The translations under genes and the position numbers were made by a program. Source: Burhinus oedicnemus (taxonomy: Eukaryota > Chordata > Aves > Charadriiformes > Burhinidae). From it: a stretch of 64,000 bases of DNA. The stretch spans positions 117,884-181,883 of the forward strand of contig VFFE01007640.1 in the NCBI GenBank assembly GCA_008921705.1. The letters are read 5' to 3'. The notes beneath the pieces were generated by a model. The model had not been told where the DNA came from, searched no databases, and worked only from the letters and a program-made list of their open reading frames with translations. This document shows, piece after piece, positions 33,761 to 45,230 of this stretch (its first letter is position 1; each line of letters begins with the position of its first letter).

Positions 33761-36700
33761 AGTATTAGAGTGGGTAGAGTATATTCAGGTGGAAAAGCTG
33801 TAACGTAGAGATATGGTGGCTGGGCCTGGTTTGCTCTCTAGACAGCAGTAGTGTCACAGGCTGAATGCAGATCTCTATGTTTGCATGTAGCTTGGAGTCT
33901 GGCATAATTCAGGGTATAGAGGCACTATGACCTGCACAAATAATAAATGACAATTTATGAGGATAAATTGCTAACTAGAATTTGAAAATGCACAGGTTTA
34001 TAGCAAAACAATTTGTGATTGCTCAAATGATTAGTAAGTTGATGAGCTTAACTAGGCTATTCATCTACTAGATGTGAAGCTTTTCAAGGTTAGTTGGGGC
34101 TGCCTGCTCTCATCTATCTCACTTCTCCTGTAAATGTGACATGACTATACTCACTGGCTGAATAGTTACAGGCGTCCTCATCTCTGTGGAAGACTAATTG
34201 GGTTCACTCCTCTAGTCAACTGAGACCAATAAGGACAGATCCTCATATGATATAAGCAGGGACAGTGACAAAAAGACCTCAGCAAAGTTGTATAAGAGTA
34301 AACTAGCTACCAACTCCTTCCATGAAAGCTAAAGAAGTAACAAAAAAGTTAGAAAATCAAAAGTTACCTGGGGTTAAACTATTTCTTTAAGCTTGATTCA
34401 GACTGTTGTGTTTGGGTTCTGTTCAGATCTGTGTGAAATTATGTACCAATGAGCCACAATTCCTTGGCAGTAAAATGAAATTAAGTGTCCATCTGCCTTA
34501 GCTTGGGCTCTTATTTCTTGCTAATAAAACTTGGCTCAGCAGAGAGCTGATAAACAATTTTCATTTGCCTACAGTCACTTCTCGACAGACGTACAGGTTC
34601 TTTTGATCTCTGCCAATCTAATTCTTCCCAAATCAAACTAACAGTAATTAAAGCTGTAAGTGTATGTACAGACATGTAAGAGAAATAATAAATGTGTTAC
34701 GCCTGAAGTGGAATACAATGATTGTCAATGATAAATCTTAGAATAAAAAAAAATTGTTTTCCTAAGATTATAAGTGATGGTTACAACACATTCACCCAAC
34801 ATCATGAGCACAACAGGCATGTTGTGCCGGAGAAGTGAAAGACAAAGAGTGTCAACTAGAAGAGAAAGTGGCTCGGCATGAAAAGCCTATTCTCATCCCA
34901 TCATGATGCTATATTTGAATCTGAAACCATGAAAAAGGCCGTGCCTGTTGGAACCAGCTTTCAAAATCCTTTTCCTCTCCCTCACCAGCTCACGCCTGTC
35001 CTGGGTGCTGTATCACACTCCTTCACAGAGAAACAGGTCTGAGATAGTGCTTGCATCTCCCACAGGCAGCACCCTGCCCTGGCATCCTTGAGTCCTCTGT
35101 CTCCACCATGGCAGCGAACCGCTAAAAAATTCTGCCTTTAAAACAGGCAACAACGCAAGCACTGAATGCTATTTTTAAAACCATCCCAATTAAAGGCCTA
35201 AAATAGAAAACATGGTGATTGATTTTAAAACCCAACAAAACAAATCAAGCACATCATAAATTACAGACATGAAAATACATAAATTACAGTGGTAGGTATC
35301 TACACTCCTGTCTGTTAAGAAGGCAGGATGCATAGTCTATAAAGTGAATATTCTAAACCATTTTATTCGTACAGGATAAAAGATCACCACAGGGCAAAAG
35401 TTTTAGGTATCTAAGCAAACAAAATCTTGTTAAGTGTTATTTTTTTATAAAGCCTGATCCAGAGAAGACCATATTTTGATATACTAAAGTAGACAACCAG
35501 TATAACGGTTCTTTCAAGGTTATACGAGGGAAGTCAGCCACAATGGAAATTTGATGGAGCATCCTGTTTATACAATAGGAATTTTAAGGGATAGAATGCA
35601 AAACATAAAATTTGTTTCTAATTGCTCTTTACTTGCCAATCTATAAAGCTCAGTGAGAAGGCTGAATGGTTATGTCGTAGTAGATTAAATTTTAAATCAA
35701 GTGCATAGACAGCCACTGATAAAACTAATGCATAAAACATAATGAGAATAGGAATCACTGAGACTGAACTCTAAACTGCATTCTGATGTATGGAGTCATA
35801 GATTCAGCACAATAAAAAAGGAGATTGGAAGTCCAAACTAGTTGTTATATTCAAATATTACCCCAAAATTGTTACAATACATGATTTCATCAGTGGTTCT
35901 TTGGTTTCTCTTATTGCTTATGTCTGGCTTTGAATATTGATTTGAACTTTAAAGCTGAATGTAGTTGCACAACACAGTAGAAGATTCACTTGTATCATTG
36001 TGAGCAATTCAGTCTCTACAAAGAAAAATTTAGGCTACCAGTTTGCTAGACTAAGGATAATTTTATTTAGATGGAGAAGCTCCACAGTAACTTACATACT
36101 ACTTATATATTACTTAAGTACAGTCAGCATTTAACTATTTAACAGGCTTTTTGTACTCTCCTTTTGGGATGGTATGTCACCACTATGTAAGCAGAAATTG
36201 TGTATCTGTTATCCATTCTTCAATTATAGCAACATGCAAAGGAAAAAAATAAAATCCAAAATTAGTCAAAGTTGGAGGACAATGAAAATAGGACCATACT
36301 TAAGTTTTGCTTTTGGAAACAGATATCACCTCCCAGAATCATGTTTAAATTAGTCCTAAAAGGAACATATACACAGACAGAGTTAAGGGCAAGAGCAAGG
36401 TTTTGCAGATCCCAGAAAAGAGTCCAAAATGTGGTATGTTAACATCAGAGTACTCTAAAACCACAACAGAGTTGGGTTAGAAAAATCTCAGGTAAATGGC
36501 TTTATGGACCAACCAAAACCAGGCAACCCCTGGTAAAAACATTTCTAATTTATCTCCCAAAGAATATCAGAAAACAAATTAATATGAAGCTTTGCCAGAT
36601 AATGTATGTATTAAGAAATGCAGCTACTGGACAGATAAAATTAGCTCAAGATTTTTCCATTCATTGTTAATGGAATATAACAAGACATATTTAGGGCAAA

Positions 36701-39700
36701 AATATGGAACTTCATGGACACAGAAATATTTAAATCAAGTACACCGGATTTCCCTTTATCTTTTCTCTCTGAGGTATGCAATATATAATCCTTACATGAA
36801 TGGAACTTCGAAAATCCTTTGCAGCAAGTTACTATCTAAAATTCAAGGTATTCCTTTCTCCTCTATTCATAAAAGTTATGAATTTTATAGGAACATGGTA
36901 GTGGCTTATCTTAACCGTGCAAAACTGTTAACAGGGGTGGTGACAGGCTGTCAGTTCCTAACGGTACTGGCACCATGGGATTCCTGGAGTCTCTGAATCA
37001 AATTCTGATTTCAGTTGTACTAACTTTATCCTGTATGAGTCAGTTTTGTTGAGGGTAGTTGCTCTTAAGAGTCCTGAGTATTAATTTAACGAGGGCAAAA
37101 ACTGGTGTTGATTTGCTATTGCAACATCTCAGTTTTCCTGCCACTGTAGTTAAATACTGCAAAGGCTTATTGCGATCCATGCTCTGAATTGGACATGGAG
37201 TGACAGTGCCATTACTTTGTTCAGTTCTTTCACTACTGTCAGTCTAAAAGAGTGAACAGACAGGTCTAATTGTCATGAAATACATGATTCTGCCTCTATA
37301 TCTTATCCACAGAGTATTGAAAAGTCATAAGCTAAAGTGCTCTTATGAAAGTTCTACAGGAGTGGCATAATTTTAGATTTTAAAAAATGAAACTGTTGAG
37401 CGTTCAAAAGAAGAAAGAGATTGGGGAAAAAAAAGAAAAATACCATCAGAGGCATTTATTCAACACCGTGAGGCAAAGGCCATCATTTACCACGTACAGG
37501 TTGGTCTCGAGAAAAGAATTTTTAGAGAACATAGAGATTTAACTATCAAAAACCTCCATTGTAAACATTCTGAGATAAGAAAGAATAGCTGCACCTTCTA
37601 TCACATTCATGTTGAATCTATAGAGACGTGTTATATTTTACTGAAATTATTCCACAGCATATGGCAAGGAGCTGTTGCAATTTTTCTTTCAATTGTTACA
37701 CAGATTTTGCCTTTTTTTTTTAACAGGGAAAACTATGGTACGTTATTTAGACTTTATTGAATAGAATGAACACTAGTATTTCATTGCATTGTTGTAAAGA
37801 ACTAAGAAAGAAGGTCACACAGGGAAAAAGAAAGTAACAGTAAGTCAAGAAGAAAAATAAGAACATTTCAGTGAAGAGCTCAGCAGTTTATACTAAGCCA
37901 TACATTAAAAAAACCCCCCTAATTTCCTGTCTGAAACATGCTTTAAGATGCTATAAGACTGCTAAATATTATGATTGCTAACAGTGGAATTAGATATGTC
38001 CTGATCAGACTTCCTAGAAAGAATGGACTGCCATGAATTGTTTTAATAAGTATACATGAAGTCTGAAAAGATAAAGATGGCTTGTCTAGAATTCTTTTTT
38101 ATCTGTCTAGTCATCACAGCATCCTATGAAAATAGCATTATGTGGGATGAAGAAAGACTTGAAGAAGCTACGGCATTACTAGAAGTTGTAGGCGAGAAAA
38201 ATTGGAGGAGATAATTAATTTTCTGGGGAATGTGAAAGTTCTGACATGTATATGTGTGTATATCTCCGTACACACAAGCACAGAGAAGCCTAAGGAAAGA
38301 CTAGTGTTCCATGTCCATCCCCTGCTCATTATGGGGTTGAATGGAAATTTTTGTTAAATTAAATTGTTGTGGGCATGGGACTATGGACATTAAGATTCTT
38401 CTACAGTTATGGACTGTTGTGGGCACAGTTTAAACCTGAGGACAGGTTGTTGTCTACGGTACAATGTTTTTTTGGTCATCTGCTTTACAAATGTGGTGAG
38501 GCTGTGTCACAATCAGCCAAGTAACTGTGCTCATACAGGACTGATCACCAACCTTAATCCTTTTTTTGCCGTAGGAGGTGACACCAGGTTTTTTTCCTGG
38601 CATCCTCTGTCCACCCAACCCAGACTTACCCTACAGTTGCCACCTCCTGCCTTGTAACCCTTCCCAGAGTCCTTGTGCCCCCCAGCTGTCCATGGACAGG
38701 GTAGATGGCATGACTCTCAACCATGTAACATTTTGACATGCGGTGCACAGTCATGCGGACTGGTCACAAACATGACAGCTTCCAAAACACCAGTGATGGA
38801 AAAAGGTCCTAGTAAAAACTTAGCTCTGTTGATTGTTACACAAATCATAACTGTACAGATATAGCAGGTTCACTACTGTTCCAGAGAAAGGTACATTGCC
38901 TTGGGCATGTTTAAATATCCATTTTGAAATTACATTCCCAACTTCTTTCTATTCGTATTTGGTCGAATACAGTTTGTCCCCTAAATGTCTTATACAGGAG
39001 ATTTTCTTTTTTAAAAAAATATATTTAAAGTGTTTTCACATTTTTACGTTTTCACAATGCAGTAGGAGAATGGAAGTACCTCCAATAAGGTTGTAATGCC
39101 ATCCACCTTCTTAAAATGTTCTACATTAAATCAACTATTAAATCAAAATATCATGCTTTGCCAGTAAGTTATTAAATGTCTGAACAAGTATATGACATTT
39201 TAAGGAGGCTGTTTCAGACAAAACTACACCGTATGTCATATTTCAAAGATCTTTTAAAAAAGAAGACCAATTATTCTGTCAGCTTCATTGTGGAAAACCA
39301 GAGCAACTCTGCCTATTTCATTCAGACTAATGCTGGGCCCCTCACTTGGGCTGATTGAGCCCATCAGAGTCTACAGGAGTCCCCTTATTGAATGCAACGA
39401 GGACTGAATTTCAGCTATAGCATACAAAATTAATAGGCAATGGGGCAGCCAGGCAATGATGAAGGCTGTGTTCACACATGAGCACAGAATTAGCCAGTAA
39501 TACCTGTTCCTTATTAATGCATGTTCATTTTTGGTAACGCTAACTGATACTGTGCTGCGATAGCTCCATTGCAATGGTCACTGTTTCTTTCCCCTCTCTG
39601 CAGGCTTAAATTTGCTTCCCCATCTGCCTGCCACTGCTCATGGCCCCTTTTTCCGGAGCCTCACCGCTGCAGTTGCTTCTCTTGTCTTCATATTCTTTTG

Positions 39701-42700
39701 TCTGAGACATCACATTCCTGCCAAATTACTTAACATCATAGCTGGGTGCCCAAGGAAGTGCTGGTTCTGTTGGAGAGGATACATTATAGCTTGAACAAAA
39801 ACTCTGAAATTTGCTTGTCTTTGCTAAAATGCTAGGAAATATCACTGACTCTCCACGTCTGGCCTACTGTACTTAAACATCTGTAAATTTGATTAAATTT
39901 TCTTTCTTTATACTGAAACAATGTGTAGCTGCTTGGAGCTGTTGACTGTACACTGAGGGTTTTTTCCTGCTTCTCTCTCTTTAAGGCTTTGGAGCTTTGG
40001 TAGTTCTAAACCTCAAAATGTACAAGGAAGAGCAAGTATATGAAAAGATAAATTAATGGAGTTTATGTCCACTTTTAATCACAATCTCCAAAGAGGGAGA
40101 GAGGAAACAAAACAAACGTAAAGGCAAGCAAGACAGTATCTCTCATATGTATTCTCTGATTCCATAGGGAGATGTGACTAACAGTCAGTAGTAACTCTCA
40201 TTCTGTAATTCTCATTCAGTTTCTCCGAAGTCACTGCAGCACTGTATGCAATGTCTTAGAATACATCTTATTTTGTAAGAAAAATAGGTGATTTTCTTCC
40301 AGAAAAATTAGTGAGACAGGAAAATGGACTACACCAAAGAATCATAATTTTTCACCTGACCATAATAAAAAGAAGTACAAGGTATTAAAAAAATCTTTCT
40401 AGAATTATAAAAGTAAGGATTTTGCTTAGCAAGCCTTTATGTGACTATATTTCACAATACAAACATATAGAAAAGAAAAATAAGCTATCATTTTATTTTA
40501 AAAATACACATTTTCAAGTCTCCTTTTAGACTGGAAACTTTTAGACCTTTGCTTCTTGAATTAATAGAAGAGCTGATTGAATTAGCAGATTGTTATTCTT
40601 TACATGAATCAGCACTACTCTGGCATGAGACGCTGCCTTTAAGCTTAGACACATTTAATGGACAAAAAAGTGCGGTAAGATTCAGGAATCTTGGGTTACT
40701 TTTTGGATTTTAAAATTTATTGATTCTTGTTATTCTTTGGTCATTTTAATATTTTTAGGTAAAAGCTTTAAAATTAAATGAAAAGTAGGAAAGCATACAC
40801 TGTCCCAGAGTCAGGCCCCTTTGGCACCTACATATGAGCTTCTACTTCCTGAAAGATTTTATTGAAATGATGTGTAACCTGTCACTCTGCCTCTAAGTTC
40901 TTTTTTCTTTTCCTAGTGGTTTTTCTGGTGGGTCACTATCAGGTTTCATAGCTGTTGAGCATTCTAAAGTAATTTTAAAATACTAAACATGGTCCAAGCC
41001 AAGCTACTGTGAATGAGTCTTAATACTGAAACATTTAAAAAAAGAACACCTCTTCCACACTCATGGGTGAACAGCCACAATCTTTTCTTTCTCATCTTTG
41101 AGCGACCACTTATATCATCTTAGTTCATCTATAAAAACCTTCACACATCCTACATGCCCGTTAAGCACAAGTCAAGCAGAACTTGACAACTGCACAAAGA
41201 GTACAGTCAGACAACCAACAATTCAAAGATGCCCGACCTATGACCTGTGGACCAAATCAAGGCCATTAGACAGACTCATACAGCTCACAACCCGCTCACT
41301 GTCCTCCTCTTCTCTCAGGAGCATTAGAGGAAGGCAAACTGTGTCATATGAAAAAGAAATCTGCGCATGATAGTTGGTCTGTCAAGGCGTGTAACCCCAC
41401 AAACTGGCTGGGCTACTTCTGAGGTAACTAAAATGTTTAACTATTTTAATTTCTTAATAAAATCCCCCAAAAGTCTGCTTAGATCACAGATCTGTCTGGT
41501 TCAGGATGCTATTTGTCATAAATATCCCTCTTAATTTTGATCCGATCTCCCTTTTACGTTGGAATAGGTTGAATTAAATTATTTCTAACTTCCAGGAAAA
41601 AAACAAACAACAGACTTTTGTTTCTGAAATTTGTATGAAAGTTTGTAGACAAGCACTTTCATTACAGTTCTTCTAATGAAAATAGTTGGAACCCAAGTAT
41701 TTAAAACAATATGAAGCTAGAGATAAACCCAAACTTCAATGACTGTCATTGTGAGAAAAGTGAGAAAAACAGAAAAAGAGTAAAATATTTTCATTAGCTA
41801 CTCTTATTGAATTTCAATGTAATATGTTCTATAAAATCAGAAGCTCAAACCTCATTATTAGTTTATATAAAAAATACCATGGGCATGGTTACTGGTCACT
41901 TCACTAATTACATTTGCACCATCTTAACAAAATCAGATAACACACATCCTTTTTATTATTAATTTTATTAGTAATTAATGGTGCATGATTGCATGATATG
42001 ATCAGTTAGGGGTTTTTTGAGTTTAGTGAGAACACTACTCACTGCTGGCAACCAGCATAGACAGCAGAAGACTGAGGTTGAAGTTAAGAAACAGTTCAAC
42101 TCCCGCTTCTCTACATGCAGCCAATAAACTGTATCAGCAAGTCATAATAATGTCAGATGGTTTTCCAGTGGGTAGAAATATTGCTTTGTTTTCTTAGTGA
42201 AGTAAAGTTGATGCTTTCTTTTTGTAAATATTAATCATTATATTCAAGATACAATAAAGAAAAATAGAAGGCTTCTAACAATAAAATATTGAGAAATTAA
42301 AGCCTTCTTGTGTTATGGAAGAAGGAAGATGGACAGAGCTGTGTAACTGAGAAAGGTTGATGTACCTGGGGCAGCTGAATTTTTTCCTTATGGGAAAAGA
42401 GACTTCTGAGCTTATCTTGTTCTTAATGGGTAATGTGATACTCAGATTTATCTTAATGCAAGTTTTCTCAAGTGCTTTCCAACTGACGTTGTCATTCCTG
42501 GAAATTATAGTCAAGAAAATTTCATTGTTATTGCTGCTTTAACAAATCAGCCAATTTAGGAAGTCTTCTAGCAATTGAGTTACTTGCAGGTAGACTGCTG
42601 ATTGCTCCTACTCTCGTAGTTTAATGGGTCTGTGACCGTAATGACCTTACAGATATATTGCTCCAGGACCTCCAGCAGTCTCAGTCTCAGCATTGAGAGA

Positions 42701-43703
42701 AGTGACTCAGCAGCCAAGTCAAAAGACACAATTCACTGGGTTCCTGACTTATGTTTTGCCTTTCATAGAGTCTAGTTCTGTGCTTGAGATGAAGCTGTCT
42801 CTGCGCTCTTGAGATATTTAACGCAAAGTCAACTACACTCAATTTATTCACCCACAGGCTTAAAAAACCTTGGTGGGATAGAGACTTAGGGCAGACTGCA
42901 CATAAATATACCTGTACTCATATACTTGTCAAGGTGGCAAAACCAGCTTGCACAGGTCACCTTAGGGGATACCTGGGAAGAGTTTGGTAGGCTTCACTAG
43001 AAAACATGCTGAAAAACATCCTTGAAGATTACAGAGCATGACTTGATTTAAAGAGGTGATAGCTATGTAGAAAAATGGGCTGCAGTTTCCTTGGCCCCTC
43101 TTCACCTTATCCACAAGAAATCTTCTAGTCCCCTACAGAAAGTTCTGATAATAATGCAGATAAAAGTGAAATACTCAGTCCTTGGGTCTTTCACCTACAG
43201 TTTGCAGTAGCAGTGAAGAAATAAAGGAAATAGTTTTTACTTATATTTAGCAGGTTCTAAGAGCGGTACAATGAATCATCAGCTGCATTTCAGAAGAGTG
43301 TATCTGGAGTGCAAATACCAGGGTGCAATTTCTGACACTTCAATTTTTAGTCAGTGCAGGTGGTGGTTTGGTTTTGGGGGTTTTTTGTTTGTTTGTTTTG
43401 GTGGTTTGTTTTTATTTTTTTTAATTTTAGGCTGTGTTGAGATTACAGTAATGCTGCATGGTATGATTACTTCCAAGCTTTGCCCCAAAACCCCACTTCT
43501 CAATTTGAAGTCTTTTCAGGTCTCCTTTGCTATTCACAGGAACTCTACATCCAGTATTAATGAGATGACAAATTCACTAAAATGTTTCTAGAGGAAAAGA
43601 ATATTTAACTAGCAAGGTATGATAATATCTTTGTGCGAGGCAGCTTTCTGCAAAGTGTGAAAGAATGAAAACTCCCATTACAATCATTATTTGCACAACG
43701 CCA
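33761..43703. other. Intronic sequence, unique
   Basis: No exon, RNA gene or clear transposon is supported. A 134-codon frame at 36592-36996 is the longest non-repetitive one and matches nothing known to me. A G/T-only low-complexity tract lies at 43359-43413. A locally GC-richer patch at about 35.0-35.1 kb also shows nothing identifiable. Confidence 0.6.
43359..43413 (+). repeat. G/T-only low-complexity tract
   Basis: Fifty-five bases made only of G and T, including GGTGGTGG, GGGGGTTTTTT and GTTTGTTTG units, followed by a T-rich run to about 43428. It is a simple repeat, probably a decayed TTTG array. Confidence 0.85.
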
Positions 43704-43775
43704 GGCCGGTTAGCTCAGTAGTTAGAAATAACGCTCATTGCTTTCATATAGAGCTGATATCTACACCCAGCGTAA
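43704..43775 (+). pseudogene. tRNA-Ile-like relic (tRNA pseudogene or SINE head)
   Basis: The 5' end GGCCGGTTAGCTCAGTAGTT is nearly identical to the start of eukaryotic tRNA-Ile (GGCCGGTTAGCTCAGTTGGT), including the D-arm and the RNA polymerase III A box (TAGCTCAGTAG). The rest is decayed: a weak trace of the B box may lie in GCTGATATCTACACCC at the expected distance, but no clean anticodon or T-arm can be folded, so it is not a working tRNA. It could be a dead tRNA gene or the head of a tRNA-derived SINE; no CR1-like tail follows it, which would have supported a bird SINE. Confidence 0.6.
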
Positions 43776-43801
43776 TTTCAGTCTAACGTACAAAATGCAA
43801 C

Positions 43802-43839
43802 ATAGATCCTCCTTTTCTAGATAGATCCTCCTCTTCTAG
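43802..43839 (+). repeat. Tandem duplication, 19-bp unit
   Basis: ATAGATCCTCCTTTTCTAG (43802-43820) is followed immediately by ATAGATCCTCCTCTTCTAG (43821-43839), one mismatch in 19. It is a simple local duplication, close after the tRNA-like relic. Confidence 0.85.
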
Positions 43840-44740
43840 AAGTGCTTGTTTGTTGCAATGCTGATTCAGCTTCTCTAATTCTATAGCTTGTGTACAAGCA
43901 GTCAGTTTATTTGGGATAACTTCCATTAAAAGAGTTACAAGGGGTAGAAAGCAAAAACTAGGAGATGTCTACTAGGAATAACTTAGTTCTTTGCGCAGAC
44001 CCCTTAGGATGCAAGTTAACACTCAGCTGCAGTTTCTGTAAATTAGTGCCCAACTGTCAATATATTATAAACATGTCAACGTGTTATATTACTTCCTCAA
44101 ATCTGTACTTGCTGTGGTAAGTCTTAGGGTAAATTCAGAGTAGAATTTGTAGATTTCATTTGTTTTCAGCTAATTGCACTAATTAACTGATGATAATATG
44201 GTATCAAACAGTAGTAGGGATGTTACATAAATAGTTGTTCAAGGAGATTTATGACTTTTTTCCTAGGACTTAGCAAGACAAACTAGACTAAACACCACAT
44301 CCAGAATAACATTGATTTTTTGGGAAACTTCCTTTTTGGAAAAAGCCTATAAACTAATTTGTACCCACTCTTTGTAAACTCTTTGCGATAAGGAAATTCT
44401 GTATGCCAAACAAATATTTTTTGTCTGTAAACAACAGTGAAAAATCTATTTAATCCTACATAACAGTTAAAGAAAAGTGACTGTGCAAGATTCAGGTATA
44501 ACAATGGACATCAACATTATCTGTTATCATCGGATAAATAACTGAAAGTTTCTCACAGCTGTAGGATTTCCTATATTTATTTAACTAATTGAGAATTACA
44601 ATATACAAAGGTGGCTTTATTTTTAAGAATAATGCTATTAAGCATCCCTCAACTTAAGCAGTACCTAGAGGTATTCGTGTTCATTTCTGCAGATTTTATA
44701 CCAATCTTTTGATCGTTTCCCTCATCCTGTAACTATAAGA

Positions 44741-45230
44741 CTCATCTGGCTACTGTGTCCCAGTTTTGTGTGCCCCACAACAAGAAAGATATTGGAACAA
44801 GTCCAGTGGAAGGCCAAAAAGATGATTAGGGACTTCCAAGCACATGATACAGAGAGGTTGAGAGAGGGGTTTGTGTAGCCTGGAGAAAAGAAGAGTAAGG
44901 AAGGAAACTTAGCCTTCAGCTACCTGATGGGAAGTGATAGAGAAGAAAGAGTAAGACTGCTCTCAGAAATGCAGAGTGAAAATATAGAATTCAACAGACA
45001 AAAAGTACAACAAGGATGGTCAAACACTGGAACAGGTCACCCATAGAGGTTGTGAAGTCTCCATCCTTGGAAATATTCAGTACTTGACTAAATAAGGCTC
45101 TGGACAACCTGATCTAAATTTGAAGGTGGATGCCACTTCAAAATCCAGAGTTGTTTCTACTTTGACTGAGGCATTGGACCAGACGACCTCCAGAAATTCC
45201 TTTCAACCTAAATTACTATAGGATGTTCTG
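44741..45230 (+). mobile_element. Old, diverged CR1 LINE fragment
   Basis: About 490 bp recognisable as CR1 despite many changes. It starts in the part matching CTCATCTGGCTACTGTGTCC...GTGCCCCACAACAAGAAAGA (the family's 'cacctgcagtactgtgtcc...' region), passes AAAAAGATGATTAGGGACTT, then GGAACAGGTCACCCATAGAG and GTTGTGAAGTCTCCATCCTT, and ends in a degraded 3' UTR (GACCAGACGACCTCCAGAAA, TCCTTTCAACC). Frames are broken by stops and indels, so it is an ancient copy. It is antisense to the inferred DLG2 transcript. Confidence 0.88.

Noticed and set aside
35791..35850. GGAGTCATAGATTCAG followed by GGAGATTGGAAGTCCAAAC, resembling a minus-strand CR1 tail
   Set aside because: Only a few short words agree and the spacing is wrong; too weak to call.
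36592..36996. 134-codon plus-strand frame
   Set aside because: No similarity I recognise, no promoter or splice signals, and one frame of this size is expected somewhere in 64 kb of six-frame translation.
39340..39420. Stretch with GGGCCCC, GAGTCTACAGGAGTCC and GACTGAATTTCAGC resembling an old amniote repeat
   Set aside because: The resemblance is scattered and cannot be told from chance without an alignment.
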